DNA of 5,667 bases from an uncultured Eubacteriales bacterium (GTDB lineage Bacteria > Bacillota > Clostridia > UMGS1840): positions 1-5,667 of the forward strand of contig USLP01000104.1 in assembly GCA_900555525.1 (NCBI GenBank), in the 5' to 3' direction. Below are positions 1-5,549 of the stretch, in pieces. Position numbers and translations under genes: made by a program. Positions within the stretch are counted from its first letter, which is position 1. Each line of letters starts with the position of its first letter. Under the pieces are notes generated by a model. It saw nothing but the letters and a program-made list of their open reading frames with translations, had not been told where the DNA came from and did not search any database.

Positions 1-80
1 TTGAAATCGCTGCGTTTGTTCTTTCTGTTACGTATATTATAAAGGGTGGCTACAACGTATTTATATACTTTAACTTTTAG
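1..80 (+). CDS. MBOAT family O-acyltransferase, C-terminal end only
   Basis: This is the tail of a gene that starts left of the window. The frame runs from base 3 to a TAG at 78-80 and gives 25 residues: a hydrophobic stretch (IAAFVLSVTYII) and then KGGYNVFIYFNF at the terminus. AlgI/DltB-like membrane-bound O-acyltransferases typically end in a hydrophobic helix followed by a YNPFIYFRF-like sequence, and this tail matches that pattern closely. The family sits in the cytoplasmic membrane and passes acyl groups, usually acetyl, across it to an extracytoplasmic polysaccharide acceptor. The next gene on the same strand encodes a DHHW/AlgX-like protein, the usual partner of AlgI-type enzymes, which independently supports the call. 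The catalytic histidine region lies outside the window, so activity cannot be judged. Confidence 0.82.
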   Translation, partial: EIAAFVLSVTYIIKGGYNVFIYFNF

Positions 81-96
81 AGGTGATGAGTCTTTA

Positions 97-185
97 GAAA
101 ATTGCCCATAGCGCCGTTTTTTGTTCGGGGCGGTACACTGCTCGTACAGCACCGCTCACAAAAAACACCCCTATGAACAATTTTC
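97..185. repeat. 89-base imperfect palindrome in the MBOAT-DHHW gap
   Basis: The two halves of this stretch are near inverted copies. From outside inwards the pairs are GAAAATTG (97-104) with CAATTTTC (178-185), CATAG (107-111) with CTATG (171-175), GTTTTTTGT (116-124) with ACAAAAAAC (158-166), GCGGT (130-134) with ACCGC (151-155), and CTG (138-140) with CAG (147-149), around a 6-base loop at 141-146. Short mismatched blocks separate the paired segments. On the - strand two of the mismatches become G-U pairs, so that strand folds slightly better. The T-rich arm comes first on both strands, so this does not look like a standard intrinsic terminator. It may be a small mobile-type palindromic repeat or a processing or stabilising hairpin in the operon mRNA. 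The sequence cannot decide between these. Confidence 0.7.
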
Positions 186-205
186 TTTCAGACTTGATTT
201 TATGG

Positions 206-216
206 AAAGGAGTGAT
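206..216 (+). promoter_or_regulatory. Ribosome binding site of the DHHW gene
   Basis: AAAGGAGTGAT is a near-perfect complement of the 16S rRNA 3' end. The GGAG core ends 8 bases before the ATG at 221. It fixes the start at 221 rather than at the in-frame ATG at 173, which has no such site and lies inside the right arm of the palindrome. Confidence 0.88.
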
Positions 217-220
217 ATAC

Positions 221-1336
221 ATGAAATTTTCGGATAGACTTATATCTGTGTTTTTTGTTGTTTTTATTGCTGTGCTTTCCTTGGGAACGTGCTGTAATCT
301 TATAAGCGCAGAAAAGTCGGGAAGCTTTGAAGCAGATTTTAAGGAAAATATATTTTTGCGCGATTCGTTTGTTGACCTGCACGGATTCACGCAAAAATTA
401 ATGCGCAACAGAGTGGTTGAGGACGTGCGCTACGGCGTACTTTTGAAAAATGACTGGCAGCAGATAACGGATGTTCCGTTTGTGTCCGACCTTAAAGATT
501 TGAAGAAAAATATTTATAAAATTTCCTCCGCATCAAAAAAAGCGGGCGCAAATATGGTATACGTTCAGGCGCCGTTTAAGATTTTGCCGTCATATGAGGA
601 TACTTTGCCGATTTCATATAAATCGTATGCTAACGATAATGCGGATAAGCTTATGGAGGAATTGAAAAAGCGTGATATAGAATATTTCGACCTCCGCACG
701 GTTTTGGAGGAATCGCCCATGCAAAAATCGCAGATTTTCTATAAAACCGACCACCATTGGACGATACCCGCCGCCTTTTATTCATACGGCAGGCTTGCGG
801 AGTTTTTGAATGGAAATTACAGCTATACAGACCCCGATGAGCTTGCGTATCTGACAAACGAAATGTGGTTTGAAAAGCGAGAAATGCCCGAATCGTTTTT
901 GGGGACGTGGGGCAGACGTACGGGCAGATATTATGTTAAACCAGACGATTTTGTGTATTATGTTCCGAATTTTGCGACGGATATCGAGGCAACGCATATT
1001 TTGGACGAAACCTTTCATTTAAGAAGCAGTTTTTATTATACCATGATGACGCCCGACTATGTGGAAAACAGCAAGGACGGCATAAAAACAAACAGATATT
1101 CCGTATATTTGGGCGGCTATACAAATGAAACAAGGGCGGTAAATTATAATGTTTCAAACGATAAAAAGGGACTGATTTTTCATGATTCCTTCGGATTTCC
1201 GCTGTCGGCGTTTCTATCGCTCACGTTCCGTGAAACACGCATTTTGGACTTGCGCAATTATGAGGGCGATTTTGAAAAATATATCGAGGACTACAAACCC
1301 GATATTGTCCTTGCAATATACAATCCGGACTATTAA
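221..1336 (+). CDS. DHHW family (AlgX/AlgJ-like) polysaccharide O-acetylation protein
   Basis: The protein has 371 residues from the ATG at 221. Residues about 7-27 are hydrophobic and form an uncleaved anchor or signal peptide, so the rest should lie outside the membrane. Residues 177-180 read D-H-H-W inside YKTDHHWT, the signature of the DHHW family (Pfam PF14286). It corresponds to the DxH motif of AlgX/AlgJ, where Asp and His belong to an SGNH-type catalytic triad. The matching serine is probably S323 in FHDSFG, which has His where many SGNH enzymes have Gly. An early segment (NIFLRDSF) matches the usual start of the mature domain in this family. In characterised systems such proteins work with an AlgI-type MBOAT enzyme to acetylate exported polysaccharide, and the gene directly upstream ends like an MBOAT. 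The glycan modified here is unknown. A terminator follows the stop codon immediately, so this is probably the last gene of its operon. Confidence 0.88.
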   Translation: MKFSDRLISVFFVVFIAVLSLGTCCNLISAEKSGSFEADFKENIFLRDSFVDLHGFTQKLMRNRVVEDVRYGVLLKNDWQQITDVPFVSDLKDLKKNIYKISSASKKAGANMVYVQAPFKILPSYEDTLPISYKSYANDNADKLMEELKKRDIEYFDLRTVLEESPMQKSQIFYKTDHHWTIPAAFYSYGRLAEFLNGNYSYTDPDELAYLTNEMWFEKREMPESFLGTWGRRTGRYYVKPDDFVYYVPNFATDIEATHILDETFHLRSSFYYTMMTPDYVENSKDGIKTNRYSVYLGGYTNETRAVNYNVSNDKKGLIFHDSFGFPLSAFLSLTFRETRILDLRNYEGDFEKYIEDYKPDIVLAIYNPDY

Positions 1337-1370
1337 AGGGGGAGTTTTTGTGAAAAAATCCCCCTTTTTT
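1335..1370 (+). terminator. Intrinsic terminator after the DHHW gene
   Basis: AAAGGGGGA (1335-1343) pairs with TCCCCCTTT (1359-1367). An inner TTTTT/AAAAA stem (1345-1349 with 1353-1357) closes a GTG loop. A run of six T ends the + strand hairpin, followed by further T-rich sequence. The stem begins within the stop codon of the DHHW gene. The convergent glycosidase gene stops at 1374, so the hairpin could also end that transcript. On the - strand only a short T run follows, so it should work less well in that direction. Confidence 0.88.
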
Positions 1371-1373
1371 GAA

Positions 1374-3173
1374 TTATTTTTTTAAAATCCAGACAGCCAT
1401 TTCGCTTGTTCCTCTGTTTGCAAACGCATAGTAGGGAATCAGCTTTAATGAACGCTTTTTCAAGTTATCGCTGTCAGTAGGATACAATTCGTCTGTATTT
1501 AACGGTTCATAAGCGGTACATACCAATGACGGAAGCATAAATTCCGATTTTTCTTCGGTAAATTCACTGTTTGTATCAATCATTATATTGCAAATATCTT
1601 TTCCGTTGTCAATACCCTCGGCACAGTACACAACGGGACCTCTCATAACGGCAATTCTGCCTGCATTTTCATGCACCTTCGGATTTGAGCGTATGATATT
1701 TACACTGAAGTCGAAGGTAACGGAAATTTCGTCTTTTGCGTCTTCGATGTAAGCGTATCCGTCTTTTAGGGTATACTCTTTATTTATCTTGAATTTTTTA
1801 ACCCAATACGGAATGCGAATTGCAAGCTTTTTTCCTTTTGTGTCGCAATTGATATGTATATTTCCGTCAATGGGGTAGTTTGTCTTTTGTCTAATTGAAA
1901 TACCGTCGAATTCTGCATCGCTTTCCATAAACTGATGAACGAATACAGCTTCATCGTTGCAGCTATACAGATAATCACCGATTGACGGTATAAAGCGTAC
2001 GATATTCGGAGGACAGCAGGAACAAGAGAAAACTTCTACTCGCTCTGTAATCGAATATATTTCATCTTTTACGGTATGGTTGAATACAGGGTCAACAGCA
2101 AGCGGATTTTCATAAAAAAATTTTTTTCCGTCCATGGACATGCTCGAAAGAAAACCGTTATAAATTACTCGTTCGATTGTATCGGCATATTTTGACGATA
2201 TATATGTTTTTTGCATACGGTGTGCGAACATACAAAGCCCGATTGCCGCACATGATTCGGCGTACGCTTTTCTGTTCGGAAGATCATAGTTGATTGTAAA
2301 GGCTTCTTCATGTCTTGTCGAACCCACTCCGCCCGTTATGTACATTTTTTTGTTTATAATATTTTCAAAAACACGCTCGCAGGCACGATAAAGTTTTTCA
2401 TCGTTTCTCTTTTGTGCAACGTCAATCATTCCGCAATAGAGATAAAGCGCACGTACGCAATGTCCTTTTGCCTCGGTTATGTCCGTAAGCGGTATTTCAT
2501 CTTGATTGCAAGATAGAGTGCGGTTTTGAGGGAGAAACTCAATGTGTTTTCCGTGCTCGTCTATAAAATATTCCGCCAATTTCAAATAGCGTTCTTCACT
2601 TGTTGCATCATACAGACGAATGAGAGCAAGCTCAATTTCAGGGTGTCCCGGAGTAAAATAAGCGGCAGACTTTTCTATTCTGAAAACTTTGTCTATATAG
2701 TCGGCATATTTGCACATAACCTTTAAAAATTTGTCTTTACCCGTTGATTCGTAATATGCGATAGCTGCCTCCATAAGATGACCGGCGCAGTAAAGCTCAT
2801 GGTTATCTCTTATCGTAAATTTTTTTTCGGGAGCAACGGTAAGATAATAACTGTTGAAATAACCGTTTTCATCACGGTTTTTGGCAATCAAATCAACAAC
2901 ATCGTCAATGATTTTTTCAAGCTTTTCATCTCTGTTTTCGTACAAGGTATAAGAAACGCCCTCAATCCATTTTGCAACGTCGGAATCCCAAAATATATGG
3001 GGCTTCTTTTCCGGAGCGTCTCCGTCCTTCCAATCGCATTTAAAAGCGTCGAATCGGTAGGTATCCGAAAATCTGTCATAGACAGCTTTAACGGTTGTGT
3101 TCTTAACAAGCGATTGCTTTTCCTTCCAAAAGCCGCCTGTTATTTTTACATTTTTGAAATTTACTGATTTCAT
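1374..3173 (-). CDS. GH127/DUF1680 family glycoside hydrolase, probable beta-L-arabinofuranosidase
   Basis: The protein has 599 residues from the ATG at 3173 (CAT at 3171-3173), slightly shorter than the characterised Bifidobacterium HypBA1. The start MKSVNFKNVKITGGFW and the segments CAGHLMEAAIAYY, GGVGSTRHEEAF, AYAESCAAIG and CSCCPPNIVRF are typical of the family, an (alpha/alpha)6-barrel followed by beta domains. The known zinc and catalytic residues can be matched by motif: acid/base Glu at E290, zinc ligands E306 and C308, and the adjacent C386-C387, one of which is the nucleophile. The E290-E306-C308 spacing equals Glu322-Glu338-Cys340 of HypBA1. No signal peptide is visible, so it should act in the cytoplasm on imported oligosaccharides and release L-arabinose from beta-linked arabinofuranosides. 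Substrates vary within DUF1680, so the exact specificity is inferred. It is divergent from an AraC-type regulator and shares its promoter region. Confidence 0.92.
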   Translation of the reverse strand: MKSVNFKNVKITGGFWKEKQSLVKNTTVKAVYDRFSDTYRFDAFKCDWKDGDAPEKKPHIFWDSDVAKWIEGVSYTLYENRDEKLEKIIDDVVDLIAKNRDENGYFNSYYLTVAPEKKFTIRDNHELYCAGHLMEAAIAYYESTGKDKFLKVMCKYADYIDKVFRIEKSAAYFTPGHPEIELALIRLYDATSEERYLKLAEYFIDEHGKHIEFLPQNRTLSCNQDEIPLTDITEAKGHCVRALYLYCGMIDVAQKRNDEKLYRACERVFENIINKKMYITGGVGSTRHEEAFTINYDLPNRKAYAESCAAIGLCMFAHRMQKTYISSKYADTIERVIYNGFLSSMSMDGKKFFYENPLAVDPVFNHTVKDEIYSITERVEVFSCSCCPPNIVRFIPSIGDYLYSCNDEAVFVHQFMESDAEFDGISIRQKTNYPIDGNIHINCDTKGKKLAIRIPYWVKKFKINKEYTLKDGYAYIEDAKDEISVTFDFSVNIIRSNPKVHENAGRIAVMRGPVVYCAEGIDNGKDICNIMIDTNSEFTEEKSEFMLPSLVCTAYEPLNTDELYPTDSDNLKKRSLKLIPYYAFANRGTSEMAVWILKK

Positions 3174-3180
3174 AGTCTTT

Positions 3181-3189
3181 ATCACCTTT
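3181..3189 (-). promoter_or_regulatory. Ribosome binding site of the GH127 gene
   Basis: On the - strand AAAGGTGAT ends 7 bases before the ATG at 3173. It supports that start over the in-frame ATG at 3209, which would lie within the promoter region upstream of the likely transcription start of this gene. Confidence 0.8.
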
Positions 3190-3202
3190 CTTAAAAATTG
3201 TA

Positions 3203-3231
3203 TTGACATCGTCCTATAAATATAGTATAAT
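3203..3231 (+). promoter_or_regulatory. Consensus SigA promoter driving the AraC gene
   Basis: TTGACA (3203-3208) and TATAAT (3226-3231) are both exact consensus hexamers with the ideal 17-base spacing. Transcription should start near 3238, leaving a leader of about 50 bases before the ATG at 3288. A promoter this close to consensus suggests strong basal expression unless it is repressed, for example by competition with the overlapping promoter on the other strand. Confidence 0.87.
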
Positions 3232-3252
3232 AAAAATAAAGAAAAAAATCAA
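3224..3252 (-). promoter_or_regulatory. SigA-like promoter driving the GH127 gene
   Basis: Read on the - strand, TTGATT (3252-3247) is followed after 17 bases by TATACT (3229-3224). This is a good but not perfect SigA promoter. Transcription should start near 3217, giving a leader of about 44 bases. Its -10 box overlaps that of the opposite promoter by four bases, and each predicted start site lies within the other promoter's spacer. Confidence 0.7.
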
Positions 3253-3287
3253 TACCGAAAAACTGTGAAGAAGTGATAAAAACAGTC

Positions 3288-4064
3288 ATGAAAATTGAGA
3301 ATAATTATTTTGATTTCGAATTTATCGGGAATTTTCAAGGGAATATAGGATGGATTCATCCAAAACGTGAGATAAACAGTTATGAACTTATATACGTTAC
3401 GGGCGGAACGCTCTATATATTTGAAAATGATGCGAAGTATGAAGTCAGAAAGGACGAAATAATTCTTTTAAATCCGCATAAAACTCATGGCGGTTATAAA
3501 AAATCTGAAGAAAAAACGTCTTTTTATTGGTTTCATTTTCGTACGGATTTGCCGGTTTCGGTAAAAATGTATACCGGAGAATACGGTTACGATATAAAAT
3601 ATCTTTTGAAAAAGCTCCTTCATTTTTCAAATTCGTTTAATTGTCCGCAAAGTCTCTGCGACGCTGTCGGATATTCTATTTATGAAGAGCTTGTATACCG
3701 TGTTTCCGATGAGCGGGAAAAAGAGAGCTCTGTTTTAAATGAAATTTTTGAATACGTGCGCATAAATGCCGCAAACGGAGTGAATGTCCGAAGAACGGCA
3801 AAGCATTTCGGTTACAGTCCCGATTATCTTGGAAAAATTTTCAAAAAGAAGTATAAAGTCGGACTTAATGAATATATAGTGTCGCAGAAAATTAACTATG
3901 CCAAAGATTTGCTGATTACGACGACGATGTCGGTAAAGCAGATTTCAGCATTGTCGTCAGTCGGTTCATATAATGCGTTTATAAAATTTTTTGTCTATCA
4001 CGAGGGGATAACGCCCTCGGAATTCAGAAATAAATACTGTAACACGCATCTTAATAATAAGTAA
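3288..4064 (+). CDS. AraC family transcriptional regulator with cupin sensor domain
   Basis: The protein has 258 residues from the ATG at 3288. Residues about 15-90 resemble the AraC-type cupin ligand-binding domain, with an ELIYVTGGTLYIFENDAKY strand pattern, a late LNPHKTHGG segment and FYWFHF. Residues about 148-251 form the AraC/XylS DNA-binding domain with two helix-turn-helix units: NVRRTAKHFGYSPDYLGKIF (from about 166) and VKQISALSSVGSYNAFIKFF (from about 216). It ends in the usual GITPSEFR segment. A GTG at 3273 is an alternative in-frame start that would add five residues. I prefer 3288 because AGTGATAAAAAC upstream resembles the leader of the divergent gene. The likely role is sugar-responsive control of the GH127 gene. 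The ligand is unknown, and L-arabinose or an arabino-oligosaccharide is only inferred. The hydrogenase gene follows after 30 bases without a terminator. Confidence 0.93.
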   Translation: MKIENNYFDFEFIGNFQGNIGWIHPKREINSYELIYVTGGTLYIFENDAKYEVRKDEIILLNPHKTHGGYKKSEEKTSFYWFHFRTDLPVSVKMYTGEYGYDIKYLLKKLLHFSNSFNCPQSLCDAVGYSIYEELVYRVSDEREKESSVLNEIFEYVRINAANGVNVRRTAKHFGYSPDYLGKIFKKKYKVGLNEYIVSQKINYAKDLLITTTMSVKQISALSSVGSYNAFIKFFVYHEGITPSEFRNKYCNTHLNNK

Positions 4065-4081
4065 ACGAAAACATTCCGAAA

Positions 4082-4087
4082 AAGGAG
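4082..4087 (+). promoter_or_regulatory. Ribosome binding site of the hydrogenase gene
   Basis: AAGGAG lies 7 bases before the ATG at 4095, inside the 30-base gap after the AraC stop codon. It gives the hydrogenase its own strong translation start even on a shared mRNA. Confidence 0.85.
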
Positions 4088-4094
4088 AACAAAA

Positions 4095-5504
4095 ATGAAA
4101 ATAAGAAAATTTGATACGAGAGTTCAGTATCTTAAATATAAGGTTTTGAGAGAGGTAGCGAGGGAAGCATGGAACGGCACGCTTATTGAGAATGTTTTTG
4201 ATATTCCCAAGCGTATCTTTCCGACGGGCGAACCCACCACGAGATGCTGTATTTATAAAGAACGTGCGATTATGGAGGAACGTGTTAAAATCGCAATGGG
4301 CGGTGATAAGAATAACCCGAACGTTATCGAAGTTATAGATATTGCCTGCGACGAATGTCCTTTGAGCGGATACGAGACGACGGAGGCGTGCAGAGGCTGT
4401 TTGGCGCACAGATGCGCCGACGCCTGCCGAATAGGCGCAATTACGTTTGATGAACACCAAAAGGCGCATATAGATAAAACAAAATGCGTAAACTGCGGCG
4501 CTTGTGCAAAGGTATGCCCGTACAGCGCAATAATTAACAGAAGACGTCCGTGCGAAAACTCATGCAAAATCCACGCTATACATAAGGGCGAAAACGGCGC
4601 CGCACATATCGAAAACGATAAATGTATTTCCTGCGGTGCGTGCGTATATCAATGCCCGTTCGGAGCGATTACGGATAAATCATTTATTTTGGACGTTGTA
4701 AAAATATTGAAAGAAAGCGAAAACAACGAAAAATATAAGGTTTATGCCGTTGTTGCGCCGTCTATTGCGGGTCAGTTTAACTATGCAAAGCACGGGCAGG
4801 TTACGGCGGCGATAGACAGGCTCGGATTTTATAAAACCGTTGAAGCGGCGCTCGGTGCGGATATGGTCGCCTGCAAGGAGGCTAAAGAGCTTTCGCAAAA
4901 GGGCGATTTTATGACAAGCTCATGCTGTCCCGCATTTGTTGATTATATTAAAAAGTATTTCCCGAAGCTTGTTCCGCATATCTCCGAAAACCTTTCTCCT
5001 ATGGCGGAAATTGCACGGTATATCAAAGAAAAAGACCCGACGTGCAAGGTTGTGTTTATGGGACCGTGTACGGCGAAAAAAGCGGAATTTCAAAAAGAAA
5101 ATGTACGTGAATATGTTGACTGCGTTATAACCTTTGAGGAATTGCAGGCGCTTTTTGACAGCAGAGATATAGACGTTACCGAGCTTCCCGAAGAAAATAT
5201 GGACGACGCATCGTATTTCGGAAGAATTTTCGCAAGGAGCGGAGGCGTATGCGAGGCGATTCGCCAAGGACTTTTGGAACAGGGAATTGACGACAGCGAA
5301 TTTAATCCGATAGCATGCGACGGAATAGAAGCGTGTCGTGTCGCTCTTTTAAAGGCAAATAAGGGGCTTCTTCCCAATAATTTCATTGAGGGAATGGCTT
5401 GTATCGGCGGCTGTATCGGCGGAGCGGGCTGTCTGTCTCACGAAGAAAAGAACAAACGAGAAGTAATCGAAAGAAAAATAACCGATTCGCTGAAAGAATT
5501 ATAA
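4095..5504 (+). CDS. [FeFe]-hydrogenase, group B type, with multiple [4Fe-4S] clusters
   Basis: The protein has 469 residues. The N-terminal part is cysteine-rich: CC at 51-52, C85/C88, an atypical set at C99, C102, C107 and C111, then two CxxCxxCxxxCP ferredoxin motifs (C131-C141 and C177-C187) with C153 and C157 between them. These should carry several [4Fe-4S] clusters that wire electrons to the active site. The H-cluster domain follows from about residue 215: L1 TSSCCPAF (C277 proton-transfer Cys, C278 ligand), L2 MGPCTAKK (C325) and L3 MACIGGCIGG (C436, C440). All four H-cluster cysteine ligands are therefore present. Compared with group A enzymes, Gly replaces Met before the L2 Pro-Cys, Ile replaces Pro in L3, and the GEEFG segment that carries proton-path glutamates is absent. 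These differences point to group B. The enzyme should be cytoplasmic and interconvert protons and H2, probably with ferredoxin. Its physiological direction is unknown. Maturation needs HydE, HydF and HydG, none of which is encoded here. A terminator follows. Confidence 0.92.
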   Translation: MKIRKFDTRVQYLKYKVLREVAREAWNGTLIENVFDIPKRIFPTGEPTTRCCIYKERAIMEERVKIAMGGDKNNPNVIEVIDIACDECPLSGYETTEACRGCLAHRCADACRIGAITFDEHQKAHIDKTKCVNCGACAKVCPYSAIINRRRPCENSCKIHAIHKGENGAAHIENDKCISCGACVYQCPFGAITDKSFILDVVKILKESENNEKYKVYAVVAPSIAGQFNYAKHGQVTAAIDRLGFYKTVEAALGADMVACKEAKELSQKGDFMTSSCCPAFVDYIKKYFPKLVPHISENLSPMAEIARYIKEKDPTCKVVFMGPCTAKKAEFQKENVREYVDCVITFEELQALFDSRDIDVTELPEENMDDASYFGRIFARSGGVCEAIRQGLLEQGIDDSEFNPIACDGIEACRVALLKANKGLLPNNFIEGMACIGGCIGGAGCLSHEEKNKREVIERKITDSLKEL

Positions 5505-5507
5505 ATA

Positions 5508-5541
5508 AACAAAAACCGCAGTACATTCTGCGGTTTTTGTT
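5508..5541. terminator. Bidirectional terminator between hydrogenase and signal peptidase genes
   Basis: A perfect 14-bp stem (5508-5521 with 5528-5541) encloses the 6-base loop TACATT. The core is CCGCAG/CTGCGG, flanked by an A run on the left and TTTTT on the right, so both strands read as GC stem plus T run. It lies 4 bases after the hydrogenase stop and 9 bases from the stop of the converging gene, so it should end both transcripts. Confidence 0.92.
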
Positions 5542-5549
5542 ACGTTTAT

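Larger units (their letters stand above)
3175..3283. repeat. 11-bp inverted repeat flanking the divergent promoters
   Basis: GTGATAAAGAC on the - strand (3175-3185) and GTGATAAAAAC on the + strand (3273-3283) match at 10 of 11 positions and face outward. The midpoint is base 3229, within the overlapping -10 boxes. Each copy lies just upstream of a start codon and includes the GTGAT that extends Shine-Dalgarno pairing, so the symmetry may only reflect two similar ribosome binding sites. It could also be a pair of operator half-sites. Confidence 0.45.

Noticed and set aside
97..185. The palindrome as an intrinsic terminator after the MBOAT gene
   Set aside because: Its T-rich arm precedes the GC core and its A-rich arm follows it on both strands, so no T run directly follows the GC stem. 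It is kept as a palindromic repeat instead.
173..220. An upstream ATG at 173 as the start of the DHHW gene
   Set aside because: It has no ribosome binding site and lies in the palindrome. The ATG at 221 has an excellent site and begins a normal signal-anchor sequence.
320..350. Lipoprotein signal (lipobox) at the LGTCC segment of the DHHW protein
   Set aside because: The residue before the first Cys is Thr and that before the second is Cys. Neither fits the usual Gly/Ala/Ser, so lipid attachment is not supported.
2778..3167. A 129-codon reading frame on the + strand opposite the GH127 gene
   Set aside because: It lies wholly antisense to a well-recognised enzyme, resembles no known family and has no convincing ribosome binding site.
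3174..3209. An upstream ATG at 3209 as the start of the GH127 gene
   Set aside because: It lies upstream of the likely transcription start (near 3217 reading leftward leaves almost no leader), lacks a ribosome binding site, and the family N-terminus begins at the ATG at 3173.
4001..4019. CGAGGG/CCCTCG hairpin near the end of the AraC gene as a terminator
   Set aside because: The 6-bp stem lies inside codons for the conserved HEGITPSE segment and has no T run after it.
3966..4469. A 167-codon - strand reading frame opposite the hydrogenase start
   Set aside because: It overlaps the ends of two convincing + strand genes and shows no recognisable domain, so it is a chance frame.
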